Assembly: GCA_016213505.1 (NCBI GenBank)
Contig: JACRAF010000017.1
Coordinates: 16,835-80,834 of the forward strand
Direction of reading: 5' to 3'
Origin: Devosia nanyangense
GTDB lineage: Bacteria; Pseudomonadota; Alphaproteobacteria; Rhizobiales; Devosiaceae
DNA length: 64,000 nt
Both the position numbers and the translations under genes were made by a program. Under the pieces are notes generated by a model. It saw only the letters and a list, made by a program, of their open reading frames with translations. It had not been told where the DNA came from and did no database searches. Positions within the stretch are counted from its first letter, which is position 1, and the number at the start of each line of letters is the position of its first letter. This document shows positions 27,147-36,033 of the stretch, piece after piece.

Positions 27147-28184
27147 CTACACCATCGGCATTCTGTAGTCGGCCGCATAGTGCCCGGTGAGCCCGTGCTC
27201 GAGCTGCCGCTCGATATCGGTCAGGAGCGAGCTCGCGCCGAACCGGAACAAGTGCGGCGTCAGCCAGTGCGTGCCCAGCTCCTCCTTCATCAGCGCCATG
27301 TAGTCGAGCGCCGTTTTAGCCGAGGCGATGCCGCCGGCCGGCTTGTAGCCGATTTCGATGCCGGTCTCGTCGGCGAACCAGCGGATCATGCGGACCATCG
27401 CCAGCGACGTCGGCAGCGTGGCGTTGACCTTCTCCTTGCCGGTCGAGGTCTTGATGAAATCTGCCCCCGCCAGCATGCAGACCAGCGAGGCTTTGGCGAC
27501 ATTGTTGAGCGTCGCCAATTCGCCGGTGCCGAGGATGGTCTTGAGGTGGGCCTCGCCGCAGGCTTTGCGGAACGCTTTGATCTGCTCGTAGAGCGCCGGC
27601 CAGTCGCCGGTCAGCACCATCTGGCGCTCGATGACGATGTCGATCTCGCGCGCCCCCGCCGCCACCGATAGCTCGATCTCGCGCAGCTTGGTCTCCAGCG
27701 GCGCCAGCCCATGCGGAAACGCCGTCGACACGGCCGCCACCGGAATGCCGGTGCCCTCCAGCGCCTTCACCGCCGTTGCAACGAACGCGTGATAGACGCA
27801 CACCGCCGCCGGCTGGATCGTGAGATCGCCGACCCCTAGCCCGTCGAGGATGTCCTGCCGCACCGGGTGCCGCGCCTTGGCGCAGAGCCGCTCGACGCGG
27901 CCGGGCGTGTCGTCGGAATTGAGCGTCGTCAGGTCCATCAGGGTGATAGCGCGCAAGAGCCAGGCGGCCTGCCACTCCTTCTTGACCGTCCGCCGCCCGC
28001 CGATGGTTGCGGTCCGCCGCTCGAGCGCCGAGCGGTTCATGCGGATGCGGCCGACCCAATCGAGATCGAGCGGAAACCCCGGATTGCGCCCCAGCGGAGC
28101 CAACGGGCTTGTCCCCGCCTCCGCCCCCACCGGCTTCATCGGCTTCGCCGGCGCGGCCGGCGTATCCACCACCCTCAGGCTCAT
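27147..28184 (-). CDS. deoC: Deoxyribose-phosphate aldolase
   Basis: A 345-residue class I aldolase that splits deoxyribose 5-phosphate into glyceraldehyde 3-phosphate and acetaldehyde. The Schiff-base lysine is in ADFIKTSTGK and the second lysine in IGYKPAGGIA. MDLTTLNSDDT resembles the longer, eukaryote-like DeoC type rather than the 259-residue E. coli form. The first 60 residues are an unconserved extension. Its ATG overlaps the pnp stop codon as ATGA, which fixes the start and implies coupling. Confidence 0.93.
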   Translation of the reverse strand: MSLRVVDTPAAPAKPMKPVGAEAGTSPLAPLGRNPGFPLDLDWVGRIRMNRSALERRTATIGGRRTVKKEWQAAWLLRAITLMDLTTLNSDDTPGRVERLCAKARHPVRQDILDGLGVGDLTIQPAAVCVYHAFVATAVKALEGTGIPVAAVSTAFPHGLAPLETKLREIELSVAAGAREIDIVIERQMVLTGDWPALYEQIKAFRKACGEAHLKTILGTGELATLNNVAKASLVCMLAGADFIKTSTGKEKVNATLPTSLAMVRMIRWFADETGIEIGYKPAGGIASAKTALDYMALMKEELGTHWLTPHLFRFGASSLLTDIERQLEHGLTGHYAADYRMPMV

Positions 28185-28975
28185 AGCTCCTCCACCAGCG
28201 CCGGGATCAGCCGCTTCAGCTTTTTGGCGCCCTGCACGGCCATCAGCTTGGTGTGCTCGTGCGAAATGTGCTCGTCCGACAGGCCCGCGCCCATGTTGGT
28301 GATCGACGAGCAGGCCCAGACTCTCAGCCCGAGCATGCGCGCCAGGATCACCTCGGGGGCGGTCGACATGCCCACCGCATTGGCGCCGAGGCGGATCGCC
28401 ATCTGGATCTCGGCGACCGTCTCGAAGGATGGGCCAGAATACCAAAGATAGACGCCCTCCTTCAACGAAATGTCGAGGCGGGCGCCTATCGCAATTGCCC
28501 GCGACCGGAGGGAAGGGTCGTAGGCGTTGACCATGTTAACGAAGCGCCGGTCCGAGGGTTCCCCGATCAGCGGGTTCATCCCGGCATAATTGATGTGATC
28601 GGCGATCATCATCAGATCGCCCGGCCGCGTGCCCGGATCGAGCGAGCCGGCCGAATTGGTCAGCAGCAGCGTCGTCGCGCCGAGCTCGCTCAGCGTCTCC
28701 AACGCCGGCCGCATCGCGGCGGCGTTGCCGTGCTCGTAATAGTGCTCACGCCCGGTGAGGACGGCGATGCGCTTGCCGCCCAGCGTGCCGACGAACAGAT
28801 CGCGCCCGTGCCCCGAGACGCCGCCGCCCGGAAAGCCCTTGAGTTCCGAGAACGGGATCGCCACCCGGTCGATCAGCAGATCGCCCAGTTCCGACAGCCC
28901 CGAACCGAGGATCACCCCAGCGACGATCGGCTCGTTCCCGGCGATCTTGCGAATAGTTTTTGCGGCTTTGCTCAT
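28181..28975 (-). CDS. pnp: Purine-nucleoside phosphorylase
   Basis: A 264-residue trimeric-type phosphorylase (xanthosine/inosine group) that converts purine nucleosides to base plus (deoxy)ribose 1-phosphate. Phosphate-site motifs are GSGLSELGD, GREHYYEHG and TNSAGSLDPG; MSTAPEVILAR and TNMGAGL form the nucleoside pocket. The start at 28975 is set by homology, since the upstream reading is a repeat element. It overlaps deoC by four bases (ATGA). Confidence 0.92.
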   Translation of the reverse strand: MSKAAKTIRKIAGNEPIVAGVILGSGLSELGDLLIDRVAIPFSELKGFPGGGVSGHGRDLFVGTLGGKRIAVLTGREHYYEHGNAAAMRPALETLSELGATTLLLTNSAGSLDPGTRPGDLMMIADHINYAGMNPLIGEPSDRRFVNMVNAYDPSLRSRAIAIGARLDISLKEGVYLWYSGPSFETVAEIQMAIRLGANAVGMSTAPEVILARMLGLRVWACSSITNMGAGLSDEHISHEHTKLMAVQGAKKLKRLIPALVEEL

Positions 28976-29000
28976 CGACTTGCCCCGTGACCTCGAGCGC

Positions 29001-29179
29001 GGGGCCAACCCCTCCTCCGCCCTTCGGGCACCTTCTCCCACGCTAGCGGTTGGCGTACGCCAGAGCGCAACGCTAGCGGGAGAAGGCCATCGAACCTGGG
29101 GTCCTCGGTCGGCGCTCCCTTCTCCCCTCGTGGGAGAAGGTGGATCGGCGAAGCCGAGACGGATGAGGGGGAAGCCCCA
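29001..29179. repeat. RIME-like palindromic element, copy 2
   Basis: A longer copy of the 26997 element between pnp and cdd, bounded by GGGGCCAACCCC and GGATGAGGGGGAAGCCCC. It contains an extra insert (29041-29080) with two ACGCTAGCGG segments. Confidence 0.75.
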
Positions 29180-29186
29180 CATGCCG

Positions 29187-29597
29187 TCATTTCGGCAAAA
29201 ACTCCGGCCCGAACGAGTGCGGCAGCAGTTGCGCTACCGTCTGGCTCAGCGCCGCGCCGTCCACCCCGTGCGAAATCACCACCACGTCCGGGTCGGCGAA
29301 TTCGCGGATGCGCTGGCGGCAGCCGCCGCAGGGGGTCACGGGCGCCGCGCCCGGCCCGGTCACATAGAGGCGGACGATGCGTCGGCCGCCGCCAGCCACC
29401 ATCGCGGCGATCGCCGAGGCCTCGGCGCAATTGCCGATCGGGTAGGCGGCGTTCTCGATGTTGCAGCCGGCATAGATTTTTCCGTCGTCGGCGAGGATCG
29501 CCGCGCCGACGGAAAAGCGCGAATAGGGCGCATAAGCCCTCGCCCGCACCGCCTCCGCGGCGGCGAACAGATCGGCGTCGCTGACAGCCATGGTCAT
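29187..29597 (-). CDS. cdd: Cytidine deaminase
   Basis: A 136-residue homotetrameric-type zinc enzyme that deaminates cytidine and deoxycytidine to uridine forms. Zinc ligands and proton donor are C57 and E59 (NCAEA), C90 and C93 (PCGGC). The ATG at 29597 has GAGGCGAGA upstream; the ATG at 29591 is a close alternative. It feeds uridines to the phosphorylases. It follows the permease genes after about 50 bases. Confidence 0.94.
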   Translation of the reverse strand: MTMAVSDADLFAAAEAVRARAYAPYSRFSVGAAILADDGKIYAGCNIENAAYPIGNCAEASAIAAMVAGGGRRIVRLYVTGPGAAPVTPCGGCRQRIREFADPDVVVISHGVDGAALSQTVAQLLPHSFGPEFLPK

Positions 29598-29647
29598 TTG
29601 CGTCTCGCCTCGCTGGAAAACCCGGGCCCGCACTTCGCGGCCATGCC

Positions 29648-30616
29648 CTAGTTTTCCTTGGTATAGGGCACGCCGCCGGCCTTGGGTCCCACCGCCTTGC
29701 CGATGAAGCCGGCGAGCAGCACCACCGTCAGCACATAGGGCAGCGCCTGGATCGCCTGCACCGGGACCTGGCCGACGAGCGGCAGATCGACGCCCTGCAG
29801 ACGGATCTGCACGGCATCGAGGAAGCCAAAAAGCAGGCAGGCGAACATGGCGGGCACCGGCCTCCACTTGGCAAATATCAACGCTGCGAGCGCGATGTAG
29901 CCGCGGCCGCCGGTCATGTTGTTGCCGAACCCGGACCCCTGGGCGATGGAGAAATAGGCACCGGCGACGCCGCACAGCAGCCCGGTGATCAGCAGCGCCT
30001 GGTAGCGCAGTTTCACCACCGAAATACCGGCGGTGTCTACCGCCTTGGGGTTTTCGCCGACGGCGCGCAGGCGAAGCCCGAAGCGGGTGCGATAGAGCAC
30101 CCAGGCGGTCAGCGGCACGGCGAGGAAGGCGAGATAGACGAAGAGATTGTGCCCCGAGATCAGCCCATCATAGATGGGGCCGAGGACGGGAACCGATTTG
30201 AGCTCGAAGGCGAAAGGCAGATCGAGGCCGAGGAAACGCCCGCCCTCCGCAAGAGCCGGGGTGCGCCCGCCCTGATGGAACCAGGTGAGCCCAAGCAGAG
30301 TGGTGAGTCCGGCTGCAAGGAAGTTGATGGCCACACCGGAAATGATCTGATTGCCCTTGAGTGAGATCGAGGCGACGGCGTGGATCATCGACATGCCGAT
30401 CGACACCAGAATGCCGACAAGGAGTCCGGCCCACATATTGCCGGTGACAGCGGCCATGGCGGCAGCGGCAAAGGCGGCGGCCAGCATCTTGCCTTCGAGA
30501 CCTATGTCGAAAATGCCGGAGCGTTCCGAATAGAGGCCGGCAAGACAGGCCAGAAGCAGAGGGGTAGTCAGCCGCAACGTCGCGGCAAGTACCGAAATGA
30601 TGGTATCGAGATCCAT
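29648..30616 (-). CDS. Nucleoside ABC transporter permease 2
   Basis: A 322-residue inner-membrane permease of the BPD_transp_2 family with eight to ten helices. GLYSERSGIFDIGLEGKMLA is the typical start of the second permease of BMP-type (NupQ-like) systems. GTNRFGLRLRAVGENPKA-type coupling sequence is seen as FGLRLRAVGENPKAVD. The ATG at 30616 lies four bases past the stop of the first permease, so both are made together. It forms the channel for nucleoside import. Confidence 0.9.
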   Translation of the reverse strand: MDLDTIISVLAATLRLTTPLLLACLAGLYSERSGIFDIGLEGKMLAAAFAAAAMAAVTGNMWAGLLVGILVSIGMSMIHAVASISLKGNQIISGVAINFLAAGLTTLLGLTWFHQGGRTPALAEGGRFLGLDLPFAFELKSVPVLGPIYDGLISGHNLFVYLAFLAVPLTAWVLYRTRFGLRLRAVGENPKAVDTAGISVVKLRYQALLITGLLCGVAGAYFSIAQGSGFGNNMTGGRGYIALAALIFAKWRPVPAMFACLLFGFLDAVQIRLQGVDLPLVGQVPVQAIQALPYVLTVVLLAGFIGKAVGPKAGGVPYTKEN

Positions 30617-30620
30617 CGGC

Positions 30621-31739
30621 TCAGCTCCCCGGGCCCGCGGGCGCCGCGGCCTTCTGGCGCGCGCCATAGAGCATGAAGGCGGATTCGAGCCCGGGCCGCA
30701 GCAGGCCCTCCATGGCACCGGTAAACAGGATCACGAGAGCCTGAATGACAACGATCATGTCGCGGGTGATGGCCGGCATCGAGAATTGCAGCTCGAGCCC
30801 GCCCTGATAGAGCGCGCCGAAGAGCATGGCCGAGAGCGCGATGCCGATGGGGTGGTTGCGGCCCATGAGCGCTACGGCGATGCCAACAAAACCGTAGCCC
30901 GACGGGAAGTCGAGCTGCAGCCGGGCCTGTACGCCCAACACCTGGTTGACGGCGACCATGCCGGCCAGTGCGCCAGAGATGGTCATGGTGATCATGATGA
31001 GGCGTGAATTGGAGATGCCGGCATAGCTCGATGCGACGGGGTTGTGGCCGAGCGTGCGCATCGCGAAGCCGAGTCGGGTGTGCCAGATCAGGACATAAAC
31101 GAGGATCAGTGCGGCAATGGCTATGAAGATGGTGATGTTGAGCGGCGCATAGCCGAAGAACGACATGAAATCACGGAGTTGTGGCAGCTTGCCGGCCCCG
31201 GTCACGGCGGCGCTGGTGGGGTCCATCTGGCCGACGGGCTTGAGCACCCGCGTCAGCAGGTAGACCATCAGCGCCGAGGCGATGAAATTGAACATGATCG
31301 TGGTGATGACCACGTGGCTGCCGCGCTTGGCTTGGAGGTAGCCGGGAATGAGGGCCCAGAAGCCGCCGATTGCCGCCGAGGCGATGATGGCAAGCGGCAG
31401 GACCAGCAGCCAATGGGTCTGGTCCATGGTCAGTCCGACAAGGATCGCGCCGATACCCGCTACATAGGCCTGGCCCTCGGCGCCGATATTGAAAAGCCCC
31501 GCATGCGCGGCAACCGCGACGGCAAGCCCGGTGAAGACGAAATTAGTGGCGAAGTGAAGCGTGTAGCCGAAGCCCTCGCCATAGCCGAAGGCGCCGTAGG
31601 TGATGATGCGCAGCGCGTCGAGCGGGTTCTGGCCAATCAGCATGACCACCGCACCGGAGATGATCAGTGCCAGCAGCAGATTGAGCAGCGGCAGGAGGGC
31701 AACGTCGGCCCATCTGGGCAATGGACGGCGAACACTCAT
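30621..31739 (-). CDS. Nucleoside ABC transporter permease 1
   Basis: A 372-residue permease of the same family as the following gene and its channel partner. Its coupling segment reads LGFAMRTLGHNPVASSYAGI, and GLFNIGAEGQAYVAGIGA is the conserved signature. Its ATG overlaps the ATPase stop codon as ATGA. Confidence 0.9.
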   Translation of the reverse strand: MSVRRPLPRWADVALLPLLNLLLALIISGAVVMLIGQNPLDALRIITYGAFGYGEGFGYTLHFATNFVFTGLAVAVAAHAGLFNIGAEGQAYVAGIGAILVGLTMDQTHWLLVLPLAIIASAAIGGFWALIPGYLQAKRGSHVVITTIMFNFIASALMVYLLTRVLKPVGQMDPTSAAVTGAGKLPQLRDFMSFFGYAPLNITIFIAIAALILVYVLIWHTRLGFAMRTLGHNPVASSYAGISNSRLIMITMTISGALAGMVAVNQVLGVQARLQLDFPSGYGFVGIAVALMGRNHPIGIALSAMLFGALYQGGLELQFSMPAITRDMIVVIQALVILFTGAMEGLLRPGLESAFMLYGARQKAAAPAGPGS

Positions 31740-33319
31740 GGGGCGGCCTCTTTGGTGCCGATGCCGGCCATCATCAGGCCAAGTTCGCCTTCCGTGGCCG
31801 TCGCAGGATCGGCTTCGCCGACGATCTTGCCGTCGAACATGACGAGGATGCGGTCGGAGAGAGAACGGATTTCATCCAGCTCGACCGAGACAAGCAGGAT
31901 CGCTTTGCCGGCATCGCGCATCTTGATGATCTGGTTGTGGATGAATTCGACGGCGCCGATATCGACGCCGCGGGTCGGCTGGCCCACGACCAGCACCAGG
32001 GGGTCGCGTTCCATCTCCCGAGCCAGGACGATCTTCTGTTGATTGCCGCCGGAAAAGTTGGCGGTCTTCAGCCTCACATTGGTGGGGCGGATATCGAACT
32101 TCTCCATGCGCTCTGCGGCCTGGCGCCGCGCCGCGTCGATATCGAGCAGCACGCCCTTTCCGTAGGCCGGATCATCCTGATAGCCGAGGATGGAATTCTC
32201 CCATTCCTCGAAATTGATGACGAGGCCCATGCGCTGGCGATCCTCGGGGACATGGGCGAGCCCGGCGAGGCGCGCCCTGGCGGCGCCGTCATCACCTTCG
32301 AGCGAAAGCTTGCTGCCATTGAGGACGACATCGCCCGATTTCTGGTCGCGGATGCCTGAAACTGCTTCGAGCAGCTCGGACTGGCCATTGCCGGCGACTC
32401 CGGCAATGCCCACGATCTCACCCGCGCGGACCTTGAAGTTGATACCCTTGACCCGCGGCACCTTCAAATCGTCGGTAACGACGAGATCCACGACTTCGAG
32501 CAGAACTTTTCCGGGGTTGGCGGGGCCCTTTTCAACGCGCAGCAGGACGCGGCGGCCGACCATGAGTTCCGCCAGCTCCTCGGGGCTGGTGCCGGCGGTC
32601 TCGAGCGTGGCCACCATCTCGCCCTGGCGCATCACGGAGACGCTGTCGGTGATCGCCATGATCTCGCGCAGCTTGTGGGTAATGAGGATGATCGTCTTGC
32701 CCTGCTCGCGCAGCACCCGAAGGACCCGGAACAGGTGATCGGCCTCGGCCGGGGTGAGCACACCGGTGGGCTCGTCGAGGATCAGCACTTCGGCACCGCG
32801 ATACAGCGCCTTCAAGATTTCGACGCGCTGCTGCAGGCCGACAGACACATCCTCGACGATGGCGCCGGGATCGACGTCGAGGCTGTATTCGCTGGCGAGA
32901 CGCTTCAACTCAGCCCGCGCCTTGGCGAACGTGGGAGCTAGCAGCGGCGAATGCTCAACGCCGAGTACAACGTTTTCGAGGATGGAGAAATTGTCGACCA
33001 GGGTGAAGTGCTGGTGCACCATGCCGATGCCGAGCTGCAAGGCATGGCGGCTGTCGGTGATGGCGTGGGGTGTGCCGTTGACCAGTATCTGACCGCTATC
33101 GGCCGTGTAGAAGCCGTAGAGAATGGACATCAGCGTCGACTTGCCGGCACCGTTTTCACCGACAATGCCGTGAATGGTTCCGCGCTTGACCTTCAGGTCG
33201 ATATCCTTGTTGGCATGAACTTCGCCAAAGCGCTTGTTGATGCCGATCAGCTCTATAGCCCAAGGAGTCACAGCGGCCGTTCCCGGCCGCTGTGCTTGAG
33301 TGCTGTCACTAGGGGACAT
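31736..33319 (-). CDS. Nucleoside ABC transporter ATP-binding protein
   Basis: A 527-residue ATPase with two ABC domains. The first has a full Walker A (GENGAGKST), an LSGGQ-like VSVGLQQRVEI and Walker B LILDEPTGVLTP. In the second the P-loop has drifted to GVAGNGQSELL, as is typical of the RbsA/NupO type. The ATG at 33319 is preferred to a TTG nine bases earlier; neither has a strong ribosome site. It drives import through the two permeases downstream. Confidence 0.92.
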   Translation of the reverse strand: MSPSDSTQAQRPGTAAVTPWAIELIGINKRFGEVHANKDIDLKVKRGTIHGIVGENGAGKSTLMSILYGFYTADSGQILVNGTPHAITDSRHALQLGIGMVHQHFTLVDNFSILENVVLGVEHSPLLAPTFAKARAELKRLASEYSLDVDPGAIVEDVSVGLQQRVEILKALYRGAEVLILDEPTGVLTPAEADHLFRVLRVLREQGKTIILITHKLREIMAITDSVSVMRQGEMVATLETAGTSPEELAELMVGRRVLLRVEKGPANPGKVLLEVVDLVVTDDLKVPRVKGINFKVRAGEIVGIAGVAGNGQSELLEAVSGIRDQKSGDVVLNGSKLSLEGDDGAARARLAGLAHVPEDRQRMGLVINFEEWENSILGYQDDPAYGKGVLLDIDAARRQAAERMEKFDIRPTNVRLKTANFSGGNQQKIVLAREMERDPLVLVVGQPTRGVDIGAVEFIHNQIIKMRDAGKAILLVSVELDEIRSLSDRILVMFDGKIVGEADPATATEGELGLMMAGIGTKEAAP

Positions 33320-33339
33320 TGCCGTCAAAGGCCCACGGC

Positions 33340-34344
33340 TCAGGGGCAGCTATTGTCCGAACTATAGTCGTGGACGACGATTTCGCCCGCGATGATCTTG
33401 GCCTTGAGATCGTCGACCTTGGCCTTGATATCGTCGGTGATCAGCGGCGCGTTGTACTCGTCGAGCGCGTAATCGATGCCCTGATTGGCAAGGCCCATGG
33501 CCTGAATACCCGACGTCCAGGTGCCACCCGCCGTACCGTCCTTGAAGGCGTTCTCGACGGCAACGTCGACGCGCTTGACCATGGACGTCAGCACAGAGCC
33601 CGGCTGCAGGTAGTTCTGGTTGCTGTCGACGCCGATGGCGAGCTTGCCGGCGTCCTTGGCAGCCTGCAATACACCGAGACCCGAACCGCCAGCGGCGGCA
33701 AACACCACGTCGGCGCCACGGTCGAAATCGGCCTTGGCCAGTTCGCCGGCAGCAACCGGATCATTCCAGGCGGCCGGGGTGGTGCCGGTGTAGTTTTCGA
33801 TCACTTCGGCACCCGGAGTGATGGCCTGTACGCCTTGCTTGTAGCCGCAATAGAACTTGTGGATCAGCGGGATGTCCATGCCACCCACGAAGCCGACTTT
33901 GCCGGTCGTCGATTTCAGCGCTGCGATGGCGCCAACGAGGTACGAGCCGGTGTGCTCGTCGAACACCACCGAGCGCACGTTCGGGGCATCGACCACCATG
34001 TCGATGATGGCGAAATTGGTGTTCGGGAACTCGGCCGCGACCTTGGCCAGCGGATCGCCATAGGCAAAGCCGGTGACGACGACCGGGTTGAAGCCGGCGG
34101 CGGCGAACTTGCGCAGGGCCTGCTCGCGCTGGTCGGCATTGGTGATTTCAAGATCCTGGAACTTGCCGCCGGTTTCGGTGGCCCACTTGGTGGCGCCGTT
34201 GAAGGCTGCTTCGTTGAAGGATTTGTCGAACTTGCCGCCGAGGTCGTAGATCACTGCCGGATCGGCCAGTGCCGCGCCGGCCAGCAGCGCCACCGCGGCA
34301 ACGCCCGCGGTCAAGGCACCGAGGTGCCGCTTGAGATTGGTCAT
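33340..34344 (-). CDS. BMP-family nucleoside-binding protein
   Basis: A 334-residue periplasmic binding protein of the BMP/Med (PnrA-like) family. It has a signal peptide cut near ALADPAV and no lipobox cysteine. YDLGGKFDKSFNEAAFNGA and VSVVFDEHTGSYLVGAIA-type segments (seen as VVFDEHTGSYLVGA) are family marks. It is the first gene of the nucleoside uptake and catabolism operon and has a GGGAGA ribosome site. Confidence 0.92.
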   Translation of the reverse strand: MTNLKRHLGALTAGVAAVALLAGAALADPAVIYDLGGKFDKSFNEAAFNGATKWATETGGKFQDLEITNADQREQALRKFAAAGFNPVVVTGFAYGDPLAKVAAEFPNTNFAIIDMVVDAPNVRSVVFDEHTGSYLVGAIAALKSTTGKVGFVGGMDIPLIHKFYCGYKQGVQAITPGAEVIENYTGTTPAAWNDPVAAGELAKADFDRGADVVFAAAGGSGLGVLQAAKDAGKLAIGVDSNQNYLQPGSVLTSMVKRVDVAVENAFKDGTAGGTWTSGIQAMGLANQGIDYALDEYNAPLITDDIKAKVDDLKAKIIAGEIVVHDYSSDNSCP

Positions 34345-34413
34345 GAACAGTCTCCCTGGTTCGCGGGAGGAAATGGCCCAAATCGCCTGACGAGCCCTCA
34401 CGCGTTGGTGCCG

Positions 34414-34442
34414 ATACAATCTTGCAAATCGGCGGTCGGCAA
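34414..34442 (-). promoter_or_regulatory. Predicted promoter of the nucleoside operon
   Basis: On the minus strand TTGCCG (34437-34442) and TTGTAT (34414-34419) are 17 bases apart, about 70 bases before the BMP gene. The match is fair and untested. Confidence 0.4.
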
Positions 34443-34488
34443 GAGGGAAAACCGCAGATTTTGAACGTTTGGTCAAAATCTGTGCGGG
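34440..34488 (-). terminator. Strong hairpin after the CoxG-like gene
   Basis: CAGATTTTGA (34455-34464) and TCAAAATCTG (34473-34482) form a 10-bp stem, lengthened by CCGC/GCGG. On the minus strand it is followed by TTTTCCC. It starts eight bases past the CoxG-like stop codon, so it reads as an intrinsic terminator. The inner 16-mer 34461-34476 also resembles a RutR operator half. Confidence 0.65.
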
Positions 34489-34489
34489 C

Positions 34490-34950
34490 TTAGCCGGGTG
34501 GCAGCGCTGTCACCTCGACACCCATCTGGCGGCCGATGGCTTCGAAGAAGCCGTCGATGACGTGCTGGGCCGAGTTGCCGATCAAAGCCTTGCCCAGCCG
34601 CATGATGCCGCCGTCGGCTTTGCCGATCGCGTCAAAGCTGAGGATCGTGCCGTCTGCGTCGTCCGTAAGGGTAATCTCGGCGGCGGCGTGCGCGAGGCCG
34701 AGCAGGCCGCCCTTGCCGCGTCCGGTGAGGGTGTAGCGCTCGGCCGGGTGCACGTCGCTCAGTTCCAGTCCGCAAACACCGGGTGGACGAGGCCGAAATT
34801 GACCTTGATCCTCAGCTCCAGCGTCGCCGGACCGGTCCAGGCGATGGCCTCGCAGCCGGGAATCACTGCCTTGAGGATGGCGGCATCGTTGAGCGCCGCC
34901 CACACCGCTTGCCGCGCCGCGCCAAACCGGTACCGCCCCCCGAACTGCAT
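34490..34950 (-). pseudogene. CoxG-like SRPBCC protein, frameshifted
   Basis: The gene begins like a CO-dehydrogenase subunit G family protein (MQFGGRYRFGAARQAVWAAL, then PGCEAIAWTGP and LELRIKVNFG) but stops after 63 codons at 34759. The other frame continues the same family without a break (ELSDVHPAERYTLTG onward, then AAEITLTDDADGT and a C-terminal membrane-binding helix). Adding one base at about 34768-34774 (GCGGAC to GCGGGAC) restores a 153-residue protein of normal length. Either the gene is recently broken or the base was lost in sequencing. No cox dehydrogenase genes are nearby. Confidence 0.8.
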
Positions 34951-34992
34951 CGTTTCAAACCCGTTTCATGCGTCTTTTCCGCACCATACCAT

Positions 34993-35020
34993 TTGTGCAA
35001 CGGTCCAACTGCCCTAGACT
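34993..35020 (+). promoter_or_regulatory. Possible promoter of the unknown trio
   Basis: TTGTGC (34993-34998), a 16-base spacer and TAGACT (35015-35020) lie 65 bases before the GTG at 35085. Confidence 0.3.
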
Positions 35021-35084
35021 GGGGCCATTGACCACTGCCGCGGGCAGCAGGCGCTTAGGGTAAGGCCGAGCGACGGACAAGGGC

Positions 35085-36032
35085 GTGAGCGCAACCGACG
35101 AAATGAACGCCGCAACGGCCGCGGACGCTCCGCTGAGCGACATCATGCTTGCCATGGACGTGGCGGACACGCTCCGTCACAATCCCGAACTGGCGGCGCT
35201 CGCCGGCGAGGCGCGTGAACGCCAGCTCGTCGACAGGCTTCGCGCCCTTTATCGTGGGCAGGGCATCGACGTCTCCGAGATGGCGGTGAAGGATGGCCTC
35301 GCGGCCCTCGGCGAAAGCCGGTTTGCCTATGCGCCGCCCAAGGCCGGCCTCGCGGTGGCGCTGGCGCGTCTCTATGTGGTGCGGCGCAAATGGCTGCCCG
35401 CAACGACCGCTGTCGTGCTGATGCTGATCGTCTTTCTCAGCGGGTACTTTCTCGCCTGGCGGCCCTATCGCGACGCGCAGATCGAACAGGCACGGATCGA
35501 GCTGGCGCAGACCATGCCGGCCGAGATGGACGCGCTCTACCAGACGATCTTCGAGGAAACCAAGATCCAGCAGGCGGCCAACGACGCCGCCGCTATCCGC
35601 GACCGCGGCAAGGCGGCCGCGGCGGCCGGCGAGCGGGAGGCTGCCACCGCCGCCATCGCCGACCTCACCCGTATCCGCGACACGCTCCGGCAGGACTACC
35701 GCCTGCAGATCGCCGGCGGGCGGGGCGTCAAATGGGGGTTCTGGACCTTTCCCAGAGTCAACAGCGAGGCGACCAACTACTACCTGGTGGTCGAGGCGCT
35801 CGACCCGAACGGAACGCCGCTGAGCCTGCCAATCCGGAGCGAAGAGACCGGACAGGTCGAGACCGTGCAAAGATGGGGCGAGCGCGTGCCCGAGGGAGTC
35901 TACCGGGCCGTCGAAGCGGACGCGAACGACGACGGCGTCATTCAGCACAGCCTGGTGGGCATCAAGCAGTTCGGCTTCCTCGACATAGACTACGTCGTCC
36001 AGATTCTGGGCGGCGAGGTGACGCGGTGGTAA
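35085..36032 (+). CDS. Uncharacterised single-span membrane protein (DUF6384-like)
   Basis: A 315-residue protein of no known function; it reminds me of the DUF6384 family, but I cannot confirm that here. Residues 1-102 are a soluble, charged, helical cytoplasmic part. One membrane helix spans about 103-125 (WLPATTAVVLMLIVFLSGYF). Residues 128-205 are a long Ala/Glu/Arg helix with coiled-coil character, and 205-315 a beta-rich domain ending in IDYVVQILGGEVTRW. The GTG at 35085 has AAGGG ahead; ATG at 35103 is possible. It is followed one base later by a coiled-coil gene. Confidence 0.65.
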   Translation: MSATDEMNAATAADAPLSDIMLAMDVADTLRHNPELAALAGEARERQLVDRLRALYRGQGIDVSEMAVKDGLAALGESRFAYAPPKAGLAVALARLYVVRRKWLPATTAVVLMLIVFLSGYFLAWRPYRDAQIEQARIELAQTMPAEMDALYQTIFEETKIQQAANDAAAIRDRGKAAAAAGEREAATAAIADLTRIRDTLRQDYRLQIAGGRGVKWGFWTFPRVNSEATNYYLVVEALDPNGTPLSLPIRSEETGQVETVQRWGERVPEGVYRAVEADANDDGVIQHSLVGIKQFGFLDIDYVVQILGGEVTRW

Positions 36033-36033
36033 G

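Noticed and set aside
28525..28540. GTTAAC site near 28530 as a further CtrA-type box
   Set aside because: It lies inside the coding part of pnp and is expected by chance.
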